From Microbulbifer yueqingensis (GTDB lineage: Bacteria > Pseudomonadota > Gammaproteobacteria > Pseudomonadales > Cellvibrionaceae), in contig NZ_FNFH01000002.1 of assembly GCF_900100355.1 (NCBI RefSeq), forward strand, positions 124,001-188,000: 64,000 nucleotides of DNA, in the 5' to 3' direction. Below the pieces are notes generated by a model. That model saw only the letters and a list, made by a program, of their open reading frames with translations. It was not told the DNA's origin and did not search any database. Below are positions 9,483 through 20,131 of this stretch, in pieces. A program made the translations under genes and the position numbers. Position 1 is the stretch's first letter, and each line of letters begins with the position of its first letter.

Positions 9483-11201
9483 TCAGTTTTTGTCGTTATT
9501 GCCCACTATCGCTATCGGTATTGCGTTTTTTCGCCTACCGGTCGACAGGTGTTCAATACATTCGAGCTGTTCCGAATACAGTTGGTAATTGTTTTTGCCG
9601 CGGTACTTGGCGTGATACATGGCCACATCCGCCCGCTGGAGGATGGTTTCCAGTGTATCGCCGTGGCGGGGAATCGCGACGATACCGATACTCAGGGTCA
9701 CACGCAGCTCCTTGTCGCCGATCTTCACCGGCTGGGCCACTACCCCGAGCAACTTTTCGGCCAGCACCCTGCAGGCACCCTCGCCGTCCGCGCTGGGAAC
9801 GAACACGCAGAACTCATCGCCCCCGAGGCGCGCAACAGTGTCCCCCCGCCTTACCACGCTCACCAGCCGGCGCGCGATCACCTGTAGCAGTTCATCGCCC
9901 CGCTGGTGGCCGAGGGAGTCGTTGACCCGCTTGAAATCATCCAGGTCGATAAAAAACACATAGCCGGTGTTTTTCAGGTGCTCTTCGCCGTGCAGGTACT
10001 GCTCGATGCGGTCCACCAGCGCATGGCGATTATCCAGGCCGGTCAGGGTATCGTGCAGGGCAATGTGCTCAAGCTCGGCAGTATTCTGCGCCACAATCTC
10101 CTTCATTACCTCGAGCTGGTCGCATACCGCCAGGCCCGTGTAGTCGAGCACATCAATTTCATCGAAATGGGAGCGGGGCTTGTTCACCGGATTGATCAAC
10201 CGCCTGGCCTCATCAAAGTTCCCATCGCTAAGCAGTGGCAATGCCTCGGCGAGGCGCCGCAGGCGGAATATGGGCCGCCATAACAGGCCTATCAGGGCGA
10301 CAATAAAGGTGACGGCACCGATCGCGGAGAACCAGAGCAATAACTTGATTGAATCCTCAATATGACGCACCTGCCCGGAGACATCGTCAATGATGACGAA
10401 CTGGGCACCATCCGGGTCTTCCTCCACCAGCGGGATCGTCTTTACGTCAAAACTCCCGTAGCTGAAGTCGTAACTGCCGGAGAAACCCGCTCCGGGCATC
10501 CGCTGTCCCTGAGTGGCCACCTCCCGTAGCAGGGGCATCAGTCGTTCACGCGACGTCAGGGCCAGCACCGAGCGCCGCCATTGGGGCAGATGGGTGCCAG
10601 GTGCCGCCTGCTCTCGGTCGATCGGCGAGAGAATACCGATATCAGATCCGGTGATCTGGTGAAATGACAGTAACTCATCGGCGAGAGATCGATCCACCTG
10701 CAGCACATACCTCTCGGACAGGTCACCGGCAGTAATACCCATCACCAGGCTCTGGACACAGGTCTGTACACAGTAGAACCTCTCCCGCGTCTCTCCGCTT
10801 GCAATCAGCTCCCCCACCTGCTCCGGGGTCAGGTGCCGCGTCGGGGCGCCCCATTGACGCGGAGGCTGCTGCCCGGGGCTGTAGAGCTTCAGGGATTCCA
10901 GCCCCCAGCTGTCGCGCAGGTATTCCCACTGCTGGTCGAACAACTTGTGCAGGATATCGGAGTTTGGTGCCAGGCCGCCTCGCCAAAGCACGAAGAGATC
11001 AGTCAGCTGGTTGAGGTCCTCGCGCGACTGCGTGAGCAGGCCCGAGATCTGGTATTGGTAGGTGAGCAGGCGACTGTCACGGTTTTTTTCCAGCAGCAAC
11101 TGCAGGCTGCGGTGATCGAGCAGGATAAAAAACACGCACATGGCAACCACCAGTGCCAGCGAGAACACACTGACTTTTACCCGCAGACTGTGCAATTGCA
11201 T
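9483..11201 (-). CDS. Membrane-bound diguanylate cyclase with periplasmic sensor
   Basis: 572 residues from the ATG at 11201 (MQLHSLRVKV), chosen because it starts right before the first membrane helix; a longer frame would add 50 Arg-rich residues. An N-terminal helix (about 12-30), a periplasmic domain of roughly 240 residues and a second helix (about 290-312) precede a cytoplasmic linker and a GGDEF domain. The active-site motif is intact (ARLGGDEF), and an RRGD inhibitory I-site sits five residues before it, so it should make c-di-GMP with product inhibition. There is no EAL domain. The periplasmic part contains a CVQTC cysteine pair and resembles CHASE4-type sensors; the ligand is unknown. 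Confidence 0.93.
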   Translation of the reverse strand: MQLHSLRVKVSVFSLALVVAMCVFFILLDHRSLQLLLEKNRDSRLLTYQYQISGLLTQSREDLNQLTDLFVLWRGGLAPNSDILHKLFDQQWEYLRDSWGLESLKLYSPGQQPPRQWGAPTRHLTPEQVGELIASGETRERFYCVQTCVQSLVMGITAGDLSERYVLQVDRSLADELLSFHQITGSDIGILSPIDREQAAPGTHLPQWRRSVLALTSRERLMPLLREVATQGQRMPGAGFSGSYDFSYGSFDVKTIPLVEEDPDGAQFVIIDDVSGQVRHIEDSIKLLLWFSAIGAVTFIVALIGLLWRPIFRLRRLAEALPLLSDGNFDEARRLINPVNKPRSHFDEIDVLDYTGLAVCDQLEVMKEIVAQNTAELEHIALHDTLTGLDNRHALVDRIEQYLHGEEHLKNTGYVFFIDLDDFKRVNDSLGHQRGDELLQVIARRLVSVVRRGDTVARLGGDEFCVFVPSADGEGACRVLAEKLLGVVAQPVKIGDKELRVTLSIGIVAIPRHGDTLETILQRADVAMYHAKYRGKNNYQLYSEQLECIEHLSTGRRKNAIPIAIVGNNDKN

Positions 11202-11708
11202 TTCCCTCGCAACTCCCTGCCCTGCCCGGCAAGTCCCCCACCGGTGCGTCTCGTTGTTTTTGTCTCTTGTTGTCGTCGGGCGCCCGGCTACCTTCCAGCC
11301 CCGCCTTCTTCGCCCGGCATTCCCCATGGGCCTACCACACAGTATGAGCAACGCCGCCTGCCCGTTCCGTGAGGACCACCCTCAATCTAGAGCAAAATAG
11401 CGCCAGAACCAATATTACTAGATAAAAATCACAAAATAATGCATGAAATAGCACGGATAGCGCCAATTTTTCGTCGATTGCCCGCCAGCCTTGCGATTGC
11501 TAAGATGCGCGCGGCTCGCGAGGCCGCGCCAGCGCCCGGAGCCGGGGCCACTCCCCGTGGCAGCTCGACGCCCACGCAGCGAACAGGCCTCCGGCCGATG
11601 CCGAACCTCCGGCGGCGGGGCCACCCTGCTATTTTTAACCGGTGCCATACCCCGCCGGCGGGCGCCTTTCCAGTGACCTTATCCCTGCGATTACAGGAAA
11701 CGACGTTT
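11202..11708. other. Divergent intergenic region between cyclase gene and gcvP
   Basis: About 500 bp without a convincing gene. The half near the cyclase holds an AT-rich patch (11400-11470). The half near gcvP is GC-rich with several short inverted repeats. A candidate gcvP promoter is listed separately. I looked for a glycine riboswitch here and could not recognise the conserved aptamer core. The in-frame upstream extension of the gcvP frame to 11439 is not considered coding. Confidence 0.5.
11478..11506 (+). promoter_or_regulatory. Candidate sigma-70 promoter for gcvP
   Basis: TTGCCC at 11478-11483 and TAAGAT at 11501-11506 are separated by 17 bp. This would give a leader of roughly 195 nt before the gcvP start. 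Each hexamer departs from consensus at two positions, so this is a prediction only. Confidence 0.45.
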
Positions 11709-14600
11709 ATGACCCAGCCATCTCTGCTGAAGTTGGAACAACACGACGCATTCATCCACCGTCATATCGGGCCCGATGAGGCGCAGATAAAGGAGATGCT
11801 GGAGGCGCTCGGCGTGGCCAGCCTGGACGAGCTGATCGGTAAAACCGTGCCCTCCGCCATCCGCAAACAGGATGACCTGGAACTGGACGACGCTGTTAAC
11901 GAGGAAGAGGCGCTCGCCGAACTGCGCAGCCTGGCCAAGCGCAACAAAATCTACCGTACTTTCATCGGCATGGGCTACCACGACACGATTACACCCAATG
12001 TCATCCTGCGTAACGTGCTGGAAAACCCGGGCTGGTACACGGCCTATACCCCGTACCAGCCGGAGATCGCCCAGGGGCGCCTCGAAGGCCTCCTCAACTT
12101 CCAGCAGATGATCATGGACCTCACGGGCATGGAGCTGGCCAATGCCTCCATGCTGGACGAGGGCACCGCGGCGGCCGAAGCCATGGCCATGTGCAAGCGC
12201 CAGGCCAAGCGCAACAAATCCAATGTGTTCTTCGTGGACGCCGACTGCCACCCCCAGACCATCGCCGTGGTGAAGACCCGTGCTGAGCACTTCGGCTTCG
12301 AGGTTGTCGTGGGTAACCCGGAGCAGGACCTGCCGGAGGAGCTTTTCGGGGCCCTGCTACAGTACCCGGGCTCTACCGGGGTGGTGCGCGACCTTACCGA
12401 CATCATCAGCAAGGTGCATGACAGCAACGGCCTGGTTACCGTGGCTGCTGACCTGATGAGCCTGGTGGCACTGAAAGCACCGGGGGAAATGGGCGCGGAC
12501 GTGGTGGTCGGTTGCAACCAGCGCTTCGGCATCCCCATGGGCTACGGGGGGCCGCACGCCGGCTTCTTCGCCTTCCGCGAAGCCTACAAGCGCTCCGCCC
12601 CGGGGCGAATCATCGGTGTCTCCGTCGACAGCAAGGGCAAGCGCGCCCTGCGCATGGCCATGCAGACCCGCGAGCAGCACATCCGCCGGGAGAAGGCCAA
12701 TTCAAACATCTGCACCTCGCAGGTGCTGCTGGCGGTAATGAGCGCCTTCTATGCCATCTACCACGGCCCGGAGGGGCTCAAGACCATCGCCGCACGTATC
12801 CAGCGCCTGGCGGACATCCTGGCGTCCGCGCTCAGGAAGCAGGGCTTCGAGCTGACCCATGAAAGCTGGTTCGACACCCTGACCGTCATCGCCGGCGACC
12901 AGCGCGATACGATCTACCAGCGCGCCCTCGAGGCCGGGATCAACCTGCGCAAAGTGGACAGCGACGCGCTGGGCATCAGCCTTCACGAGACCGCCAGTCT
13001 CGACGACGTATCGGATATCCTCAGCGCCTTTACCGGCGGCGACCACGGGCTGGACCTGCGTGCCATGGACAGCGAGATTGCCGCCAAGGGATCGCTCGGC
13101 CTGCCCGCCTCCCTGGCGCGCGACACCGAGTTCCTGACGCACCCGGTCTTCAACAGCTACCACTCCGAGACCGAGATGCTGCGCTACCTGAAGACCCTGG
13201 AGTCGAAGGATATCGCCCTGAACCACTCCATGATCCCGCTGGGTTCCTGCACCATGAAGCTGAATGCCACCGCGGAGATGATCCCGGTGACATGGCCCGA
13301 GTTCGGCAAACTCCACCCCTTCGCACCGGTGGAACAGGCCGAGGGCTACGCCGAGATGTTCAGCCAGCTGCAGCAGATGCTGGCCGCCTGTACCGGCTAC
13401 GACGCGGTCAGCCTGCAACCCAACGCCGGTTCACAGGGCGAATACGCCGGCCTGGTGGCGATCAAGAAGTATTTCGAGGCGAAAGGCGAGACCCAGCGCG
13501 ATATCTGCCTGATTCCCGCGTCCGCCCACGGCACCAACCCGGCTTCCGCCATGATGGTGAGCATGAAAGTGGTGGTGGTGGCCTGCGACAGCAGGGGCAA
13601 CGTGGACATGGATGACCTCAAGGCCAAGGTGGAAGAGCACGGCGACCGCATTGCCGCACTGATGGTCACCTACCCGTCCACGCACGGCGTGTTCGAGGAG
13701 GGCATCCGCGAGGTCTGCGAGCTGATCCACAACGCCGGTGGCCAGGTCTATATCGACGGTGCCAACATGAACGCCCTGATCGGTGTCGCCGCGCCGGGCA
13801 AGTTCGGCGGCGATGTCTCGCACCTGAACCTGCACAAGACCTTCTGTATCCCCCATGGCGGCGGCGGCCCGGGCATGGGCCCGATTGCCGTGGGTGAGCA
13901 CCTGAAGCCCTACCTGGCGGGACACCCGGTTACCGGGGTGCCGGAAACCGACACGGCCAACGGGACCATTTCCGCGGCGCCCTGGGGCTCTGCCAGCATC
14001 CTGCCGATCAGCTGGATGTATATCCGCATGATGGGCAAGTCGGGAATGAAGCGCGCTACCGAGGTGGCCATCCTCAATGCCAATTACGTGGCCAAGCGTC
14101 TCAGCGAGCACTTTTCGCTGCTGTATACCGGTAGCAACGGATTTATCGCCCACGAGTGCCTGGTCGACCTGCGCCCCCTGAAGGAATCCGCGGGGATCAC
14201 CGAGGAGGACATTGCGAAGCGCCTGATGGACTTCGGCTTCCACGCGCCCACCATGTCCTTCCCGGTAGCGGGCACCCTGATGATCGAGCCCACCGAGAGT
14301 GAGTCCAAGGAAGAGCTGGACCGCTTCATCACCGCCATGGCCACCATCCGCCGCGAGGTGGAGGATGTGGCCAATGGCAAGTTCAGTGCCGAGGACAACC
14401 CGCTGCACAACGCGCCGCACACCCTCGAGGACGTGATGGCCGACGAGTGGGTCCACAGCTACTCACGCGACGTGGCGGGACGGCCCGCGCCCTGGCTCAA
14501 GGAGCACAAGGTATGGCCCGCGTCCAACCGGATCGACAATGTCTATGGTGACCGCAACCTGATCTGCTCCTGCCCGCCGGTAGAGAGCTACATGGACTGA
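11709..14600 (+). CDS. gcvP: Glycine dehydrogenase (decarboxylating), P-protein
   Basis: PLP-dependent P-protein of the glycine cleavage system; it decarboxylates glycine and passes the aminomethyl group to lipoyl-GcvH. The ATG at 11709 ([13 protein letters not shown]) has AGGAAA about ten bases upstream and is followed by the family's HRHIGPDE motif. The 963-residue length is that of fused single-chain P-proteins. The PLP-binding Lys lies in [20 protein letters not shown], near residue 710. gcvT and gcvH are not adjacent, so the system is split. A strong terminator follows directly. Confidence 0.98.
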   Translation: MTQPSLLKLEQHDAFIHRHIGPDEAQIKEMLEALGVASLDELIGKTVPSAIRKQDDLELDDAVNEEEALAELRSLAKRNKIYRTFIGMGYHDTITPNVILRNVLENPGWYTAYTPYQPEIAQGRLEGLLNFQQMIMDLTGMELANASMLDEGTAAAEAMAMCKRQAKRNKSNVFFVDADCHPQTIAVVKTRAEHFGFEVVVGNPEQDLPEELFGALLQYPGSTGVVRDLTDIISKVHDSNGLVTVAADLMSLVALKAPGEMGADVVVGCNQRFGIPMGYGGPHAGFFAFREAYKRSAPGRIIGVSVDSKGKRALRMAMQTREQHIRREKANSNICTSQVLLAVMSAFYAIYHGPEGLKTIAARIQRLADILASALRKQGFELTHESWFDTLTVIAGDQRDTIYQRALEAGINLRKVDSDALGISLHETASLDDVSDILSAFTGGDHGLDLRAMDSEIAAKGSLGLPASLARDTEFLTHPVFNSYHSETEMLRYLKTLESKDIALNHSMIPLGSCTMKLNATAEMIPVTWPEFGKLHPFAPVEQAEGYAEMFSQLQQMLAACTGYDAVSLQPNAGSQGEYAGLVAIKKYFEAKGETQRDICLIPASAHGTNPASAMMVSMKVVVVACDSRGNVDMDDLKAKVEEHGDRIAALMVTYPSTHGVFEEGIREVCELIHNAGGQVYIDGANMNALIGVAAPGKFGGDVSHLNLHKTFCIPHGGGGPGMGPIAVGEHLKPYLAGHPVTGVPETDTANGTISAAPWGSASILPISWMYIRMMGKSGMKRATEVAILNANYVAKRLSEHFSLLYTGSNGFIAHECLVDLRPLKESAGITEEDIAKRLMDFGFHAPTMSFPVAGTLMIEPTESESKEELDRFITAMATIRREVEDVANGKFSAEDNPLHNAPHTLEDVMADEWVHSYSRDVAGRPAPWLKEHKVWPASNRIDNVYGDRNLICSCPPVESYMD

Positions 14601-14615
14601 TTCCCGCGGGGAAAC

Positions 14616-14649
14616 AAAAATGGCGAGCCTGGGGCTCGCCATTTTTTTT
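14616..14649. terminator. Rho-independent terminator after gcvP (bidirectional)
   Basis: Perfect 8-bp stem TGGCGAGC (14621-14628) and GCTCGCCA (14634-14641) around a 5-nt loop. It is flanked by A5 on the left and T8 on the right, so it can end both gcvP (+) and, less strongly, the cold-shock/DUF1294 gene (-), whose stop is at 14768. Confidence 0.93.
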
Positions 14650-14767
14650 ACCTGCCGGGAACCGGCAAGCGCCACATTTCCGCTACCGCGAAAACCAACT
14701 TCAAGCATGGTGCAAGTGCGGAAGATCACATGCCATTACACCAGGCGAAGGCCCCGGGCGCCCGGGC

Positions 14768-15406
14768 CTACCACAGGTAATGCTCTACCTCGCGGGAGAG
14801 CATCCACAACTGGTCGAGCAGGGCACTCCCCGAGGGCGAGAGCAGCCAGCCCAGTGCGAGCAGGTTCGCGGCGACGGTCAGCCAGAAAATGACCCGGAAG
14901 GAAACCTTGGAAGTCTTGTGCCGGAAGAGCTGTCGGGCCACCAGCGCGCCGGTCCAGCCGCCGGCCAGGGAAAGGAGGTGCAGGGTATTCTCCGGTGTTC
15001 GCCATCGTGCACTGCGCGCGGCCGCCTTGTCCTTCGCGTAGAGGGCGAAGGTGACCAGGCCGAATAGTGCGTACCAGGCCGGGACCAGCAGCGGCAGCTC
15101 CCCCATCAGCACCAGGCTGCCAATCCCGGCATAAAAGCCAAGGCAGAGAGCGCCTGCCATGCGCACCTGCCGGCCCGCCCGGCTTGTGCGGCGGTATCCC
15201 TCCCGCGGCTGGACGCGGACCGCGCGCGGGCGGCCCCGGCTGTCGGCGGACAATTCGAATCGCACCGCCAGCCCTGCCCGCGGCCGCCGGTGGCGCCGGC
15301 TGAAGTCCCGGATATGCAGGAAAACCTTGCCTCCGCCTTCCGGCTCGATAAATCCATAGCCCCGGTCGTCGTTCCAGGTGGCGATTACACCCGCATGAAT
15401 GGTCAT
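14768..15406 (-). CDS. Cold-shock domain / DUF1294 membrane fusion protein
   Basis: 212 residues. The N-terminal about 65 residues form a cold-shock (CSD) domain, with the RNP1-type motif RGYGFIEP and the RNP2-type KVFLHIRDF, expected to bind single-stranded nucleic acid. The rest is a DUF1294 membrane domain with about four hydrophobic helices, including the conserved ALYAKDKAAA and GGWTGALVARQLFRHKTSK motifs. This domain pair recurs in proteobacteria, but its function is not known. The ATG at 15406 is preferred to one at 15431 in another frame. It follows hrpB on the same strand with a 45-bp gap. Confidence 0.9.
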   Translation of the reverse strand: MTIHAGVIATWNDDRGYGFIEPEGGGKVFLHIRDFSRRHRRPRAGLAVRFELSADSRGRPRAVRVQPREGYRRTSRAGRQVRMAGALCLGFYAGIGSLVLMGELPLLVPAWYALFGLVTFALYAKDKAAARSARWRTPENTLHLLSLAGGWTGALVARQLFRHKTSKVSFRVIFWLTVAANLLALGWLLSPSGSALLDQLWMLSREVEHYLW

Positions 15407-15451
15407 TGCTATCAGCTCCGTCTGGTGACATCCCGGGTCCGGCTCGCCGGG

Positions 15452-18010
15452 CTACATCCGCTTCCTGGTCTTGCTGGTGGCCTGGGCCGTCCGCGGGTCA
15501 TCCGGCCAGTAGTGTTTCTGGTAGCGGATCCGCAGCTCCTTTTTCACCTCTGCATAGGTATTGGCCCAGAAGCTGGCCAGGTCGCGGGTAACCTGCACCG
15601 GCCTGCGCGCCGGCGACAAGAGGTGCAGCATCAGTGGGTGCTGCCCCTTCAGGATCGCCGGGGTGCTACTGAGGCCAAACATCTCCTGTAAGCGCACAGC
15701 CAGCACCGGGACATCTTCGGAATAATCGATGGGGACACGGGAGCCGCTGGGCACGGTGATATGGGTGGGTGCCAGCTCTTCAATCCGCTGCAGTGTCGGC
15801 CATTCGAGCTGCCCCTGCAGGATGGCATACAGGTCCAACCGGCCCAGCTGGTCCAGACTGGCGCAGCCCTGCAGGTGCGGCAGCAACCACTCCGGCAGGG
15901 ATTCGAGCAGCGAGGTATCACTCCAGTCTGGCAGCTGCAACTCCTGCAGCAGCGCCGGAAAATCGCCGGCGCGCTCACGCAGGAATTGCAGCCGCGCCCT
16001 GAGCCCCTGTGCCTCCCGCGTCCAGGGCAGGGCCGCCAGCCCCTTCTGGCGGACCGCATCCAGTAGCGCCAGGCTTAGGCTCTCCGGCGAAATATTTGTC
16101 GCGGGCCTCTCCTCCAGCACGATCGCGCCGAGGGTGGTCCGCAGGCTGGCCACCGCCCGTCCCGCTTGCCCGTCCCAGCGCACCTGTTGCTCTTGCCCGA
16201 CCAGCTCTGGAAAGTACCCCTGCAACGCGTCACCGGGAATCCGTGCGGCCAGCAGGATGCGGGCGTCGCGGCCCTGCCCGTCCAGCTCTGCCACTACGAG
16301 GAAATCCGCTACGGCCAGTTCGTCATCGTGGGAGAAGTGGGCCCCGCGGCCGCTGGCCAGCAGGAAGCGCCGCTCGCGGTCATGGCGATTGCGGGCGATG
16401 CGGTCCGGATACGCGAGTGCCAGCAGCAGGCCGGTGCGATCTACCGGGTGGACCTGGACCTCTTCCGTACCGGCGCCCTCCCGCTCGCTGCCGGCGAGCT
16501 GGCCCTGCCAGGCCTTCGCCTGCTGGCGTATCCTCTGCAACGCACCATGATCCACACTGCCACCTGCCTTCTCCTCCCCCAGCAGCACCGCCATCCGCAG
16601 GTGCAGGTCCCGCTCCCGCCGGCGCTCACCGCGGAAAATATCCCGCTCCGACAACAGCGCCGCCAGCAGGCAGGCCTCGCGCTCCAGCCCCCAGATGCGG
16701 CTGTGCAGCATCATGTGGGCAAGGCGCGGGTGGGCGCCCAGCGCCAGCATCGCGGAACCGTGCGCGCTGATGCGACCGGCGGAGTCGAGGGCACCCAGCC
16801 TTTGCAGCAGGTCGCGAGCCTGGGCCAGCGGTCCGGGGGGAGGCAGGTCGAGCCACCGCAATTCGCCTACCTCGCGCACTCCCCATTGCGCCAGTTCCAG
16901 CACCAGTGGTGCCAGGTCGCTGTTGAGAATCTCGGGAGTATTCTTTGCCGGCAGCCCCTGCTGGCGCGACTCGGTCCACAGCCGCAGGCAGATGCCGGGG
17001 CCCAGCCGCCCGGCACGGCCGCTGCGCTGGGTGGCCGAGGCCCGGGAGATAAACGTCGTCACCAGGCGGTTCATGCCGGTATTGGGATCGAAGCGCGACT
17101 CGCGCATCAGGCCGGTATCCACCACCAGGGAAATACCCTCGATGGTCAGGCTCGTCTCCGCCACATTGGTGGCCAGCACCACCTTGCGCCTGTCGGCGCC
17201 GGCAGGCGCGATTGCGCGATCCTGCTGCTCGCGGCTGAGGTCGCCGTACAGGGGGGCGATCTCGATATCTTCAAAATCGGGAGACACCAGCCGTTCACGC
17301 AGCAGTTCCTCCACCCGGCGAATCTCTGCCACCCCGGGAAGGAATGCCAGCAGGCTGCCCGCTTCCGCCCGGAGCAGGTCAGCTATATTGCGAGCCACCA
17401 GGGCCGGCAGCTGGCGATGGTCATCAGAGGATTCCCGCGAGGACAGGTAGCGGATATCCACCGGGAAGCTGCGCCCCTCGCTCGTCACCACCGGCGCCTC
17501 GCCGAGGATCCCGGCCACCGACCGGGTATCGAGGGTGGCCGACATCACCAGCAGTTTCAGGTCCTCGCGCAGGACCTCCTGTGACTGCAGGCACAGCGCC
17601 AGCGACAGGTCAGCCTGCAGGCTGCGCTCATGAAATTCGTCAAAGATCACCAGCGCGGTCTGGGCCAGTTCCGGATCCCGCTGCAGCATGCGGGTAAGGA
17701 TCCCCTCGGTGACGACAAGGATACGGGTGGAAGCTCCCGCCCGGCGCTCGCCGCGGACCTGGTAGCCCACGGTCTCCCCTACCGTCGCCCCGAGCATGCC
17801 GGCCATGCGCCGTGCCGCTGTGCGCGCAGCCAGCCGGCGCGGCTCCAGCATGATGATGTTGCGGCCTGCGAGCCATTCGCTGTCGAGAAGCGCCAGTGGC
17901 ACGGCAGTGGTCTTGCCGGCGCCGGGCGGCGCCTGCAGCACAACATTGTTGTGGCCTGACAGGGCGGCCCTGATTTCCGGCAGGACGCCGGTGATGGGTA
18001 ATTGCGACAT
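15452..18010 (-). CDS. hrpB: ATP-dependent helicase HrpB (DEAH-box)
   Basis: 852-residue DExH-box helicase of the HrpB family. The order is Walker A PPGAGKTTAVPLALL (about 26-40), the DEFH box in IFDEFHERSLQ, SAT in VMSATLD, helicase C motifs (ATNVAETSLTIEGI and QRSGRAGR), a helicase-associated HA2 region, and the HrpB-specific C-terminal domain to the end. Its substrate is not established; E. coli HrpB is dispensable. The upstream neighbour is the acyltransferase gene, whose stop lies 40 bp from the hrpB start on the same strand. Confidence 0.96.
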   Translation of the reverse strand: MSQLPITGVLPEIRAALSGHNNVVLQAPPGAGKTTAVPLALLDSEWLAGRNIIMLEPRRLAARTAARRMAGMLGATVGETVGYQVRGERRAGASTRILVVTEGILTRMLQRDPELAQTALVIFDEFHERSLQADLSLALCLQSQEVLREDLKLLVMSATLDTRSVAGILGEAPVVTSEGRSFPVDIRYLSSRESSDDHRQLPALVARNIADLLRAEAGSLLAFLPGVAEIRRVEELLRERLVSPDFEDIEIAPLYGDLSREQQDRAIAPAGADRRKVVLATNVAETSLTIEGISLVVDTGLMRESRFDPNTGMNRLVTTFISRASATQRSGRAGRLGPGICLRLWTESRQQGLPAKNTPEILNSDLAPLVLELAQWGVREVGELRWLDLPPPGPLAQARDLLQRLGALDSAGRISAHGSAMLALGAHPRLAHMMLHSRIWGLEREACLLAALLSERDIFRGERRRERDLHLRMAVLLGEEKAGGSVDHGALQRIRQQAKAWQGQLAGSEREGAGTEEVQVHPVDRTGLLLALAYPDRIARNRHDRERRFLLASGRGAHFSHDDELAVADFLVVAELDGQGRDARILLAARIPGDALQGYFPELVGQEQQVRWDGQAGRAVASLRTTLGAIVLEERPATNISPESLSLALLDAVRQKGLAALPWTREAQGLRARLQFLRERAGDFPALLQELQLPDWSDTSLLESLPEWLLPHLQGCASLDQLGRLDLYAILQGQLEWPTLQRIEELAPTHITVPSGSRVPIDYSEDVPVLAVRLQEMFGLSSTPAILKGQHPLMLHLLSPARRPVQVTRDLASFWANTYAEVKKELRIRYQKHYWPDDPRTAQATSKTRKRM

Positions 18011-18049
18011 GGCGCGATTATATCGGCTTTGCCGGGTGACGTCCGTCGG

Positions 18050-20056
18050 TCAGCCGCGGCCTGGCCCCTCTCCCAGGGCCAGGTTCAGTAGCTCCGGTAC
18101 CAGCCGCCGTGCACCATAGGTGCTCAGGTGATCGTCGTCGCGGTAAAGCGGCACACCGTCTTCCTGCACCTTGCAATCCGGGTCGCAGAGTTCAGGAACC
18201 AGGCTGGCGTGACGGGCATCCAGCTCGGTGGCGACGGTCTCGATAATCAGGTCGGCGCGCCGATTCCGTTTTTCAACCTCCGTGCGCGTGGGCGCCGCTT
18301 CCAGCCGGGTCCCGACAAATTGGGCATTTACCACCGCCACCGGCACAGAGAAGCCGACCTCCGGCACTCCCTTGACGATCAGCACCTCGCGACCGGTGGC
18401 CCGCACTCGCGCCACAGTATCGGCCAGGGCCTGCTCCACCAGTTCCGCATTGCCATAGCCTGCCGGCAGCGGCCGGCTGCTCCCGGCAGGAACCAGGACC
18501 GCGTCCGCGCCGCCCTCGCCGGGAGCCGGGGTCCCCTCCACGGCCTGCGCCCAGCGGGCCACCAGGATGACAGTGCCCAGGTCCTGTCGCCTCTCCAGGA
18601 ATTCCATTACCCGGCGGTTGAATTCATCGCAGCGGTGGGACTCGCCCTTGTCGGCCCGCACCACCCCCAGCAACGGCGGGCAGGCGGACTTTACTGCGGA
18701 CAGCCCCGTCAACCCGCGGGCACTGGTCCAGAGCTCGAAGCCGGGCAGGAAGGCCCCCGCGTGGGAATCCCCCCAGATCAGGACATCGGCGGGGCCCGCC
18801 GCCGGGCCATCCCCAAAACGGCAAAGTCCCTGCTCCGGCAGGCGGCCCATGCATCGTTCCTGCACCGGTGTGCGCTCCACGGCCTCGGTGTAGACCTTCA
18901 ACACATCCGCTGGCAGCCTCTCGGGAAAGCCCTTGCCCGCGTTGATGACCACCGCCACCACCACCAGCAGCAACGCGAAGGCGCTGCCGCCCCTGACGAG
19001 CGCCGTGCGTGAATCCCAGAACCCGCCCCTATGCCGGAAGGGCTGTTCCACCCAGCGCCAGCTGAACCACGCCAGCAGGAGTGCGATGCCGATGGCGGCC
19101 AGGGCGGGCACCAGCGCCAGTTCTGCGCTGCCTTGCAGCAGGCGCGTATATACCAGGACGGGCCAGTGCCACAGATAGAGGGAATAGGAAACCAGGCCGA
19201 TGCCGACAAAAACCGGCGAGGACAACAGTCGCGTCGCCGCCGGGCGCCCCTGGGCACCGGCCCAGATCAGGGCCACTGCGCCACCGCAGGGCAGGAGGGC
19301 GGCCACGCCGGGGAAAGGCGTGGCCGCATCGTAGGCCACCACACTGTAAAGGATGGCGACCAGCCCGGCCGCCGCCACCAGCTCCACGAGAGCCCGCTGC
19401 CGGCTGCCCGGCAATGCACCGGCTGCCAGCAGGGCACCGAGACCGAGCTCCCAGATGCGCGTGAACGTTAGGAAATAGGCCGCCTGGGGCTGGGCACTGG
19501 TGAACCAGGCCGAGGCTGCCAGCGAGCAGAGTGACAATACCGCCACCGCCGCAATCACCGTGCCCATCCGCTTGCCCGCCAGCAGGCACAGTAACAGCGG
19601 GAAGAATACGTAGAACTGCTCCTCCACCGCCAGGGACCAGGTGTGCAATAACGGCTCCCACTCCGCTGCCTGGCCGAAGTAATCGCCACTGCTGCGCCAG
19701 AACCAGAAATTGGAAACAAACAGGACGGTGGCGAGCACGGATCTCGCGTACCCCTCGAGCAAATCCGGGGGCAGGATGAACCAGCTGAGCGCGGTGCAGG
19801 CCGCCAGCACGGCGAACAGGGCGGGCAGGATACGGCGTGCGCGCCGCTCGTAAAAATCTGCGAGGGAGAAACGACCCTGGCGGATTTCGCGCAGGAGGAT
19901 GCCGGTTATCAGGTAACCTGAAATTATGAAGAATACGTCGACGCCGACATAGCCGCCGGAGAAGCCGGGCAGTCCGGCGTGGGCAAATACCACGGGAAGC
20001 ACCGCCAGGGCACGCAGGCCATCGATATCGCGGCGGTAACCACTGTTCGCTGTCAT
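18050..20056 (-). CDS. OafA/YrhL-type acyltransferase with C-terminal SGNH domain
   Basis: 668 residues from the ATG at 20056 (MTANSGYRRDIDGLRAL). The N-terminal ~370 residues form an acyltransferase-3 membrane domain of about ten helices with RRDIDGLRALAV and a WSLAVEEQFYVFFPLLL block. The C-terminal region is a periplasmic SGNH/GDSL-like domain with block I in IWGDSHAGAFLPG and the DxxH catalytic pair in YRDDDHLSTYG. Such fusions O-acetylate surface polysaccharides such as O-antigen, using the membrane part to bring acetyl groups across the membrane. Together with the upstream sulfotransferase-like gene it suggests decoration of a surface polymer; the polymer itself is unknown. Confidence 0.93.
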   Translation of the reverse strand: MTANSGYRRDIDGLRALAVLPVVFAHAGLPGFSGGYVGVDVFFIISGYLITGILLREIRQGRFSLADFYERRARRILPALFAVLAACTALSWFILPPDLLEGYARSVLATVLFVSNFWFWRSSGDYFGQAAEWEPLLHTWSLAVEEQFYVFFPLLLCLLAGKRMGTVIAAVAVLSLCSLAASAWFTSAQPQAAYFLTFTRIWELGLGALLAAGALPGSRQRALVELVAAAGLVAILYSVVAYDAATPFPGVAALLPCGGAVALIWAGAQGRPAATRLLSSPVFVGIGLVSYSLYLWHWPVLVYTRLLQGSAELALVPALAAIGIALLLAWFSWRWVEQPFRHRGGFWDSRTALVRGGSAFALLLVVVAVVINAGKGFPERLPADVLKVYTEAVERTPVQERCMGRLPEQGLCRFGDGPAAGPADVLIWGDSHAGAFLPGFELWTSARGLTGLSAVKSACPPLLGVVRADKGESHRCDEFNRRVMEFLERRQDLGTVILVARWAQAVEGTPAPGEGGADAVLVPAGSSRPLPAGYGNAELVEQALADTVARVRATGREVLIVKGVPEVGFSVPVAVVNAQFVGTRLEAAPTRTEVEKRNRRADLIIETVATELDARHASLVPELCDPDCKVQEDGVPLYRDDDHLSTYGARRLVPELLNLALGEGPGRG

Positions 20057-20131
20057 CGCTAATCTACTGCTGAGTATCAGTTCTGGACCCACGTGTGGAT
20101 CCCCGATGCAGTCCCTTGCGATAAGCGCGCC

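Noticed and set aside
11440-11708. Glycine riboswitch before gcvP
   Set aside because: The conserved glycine aptamer core could not be recognised in the leader on the plus strand; a covariance search (Rfam RF00504) would decide.
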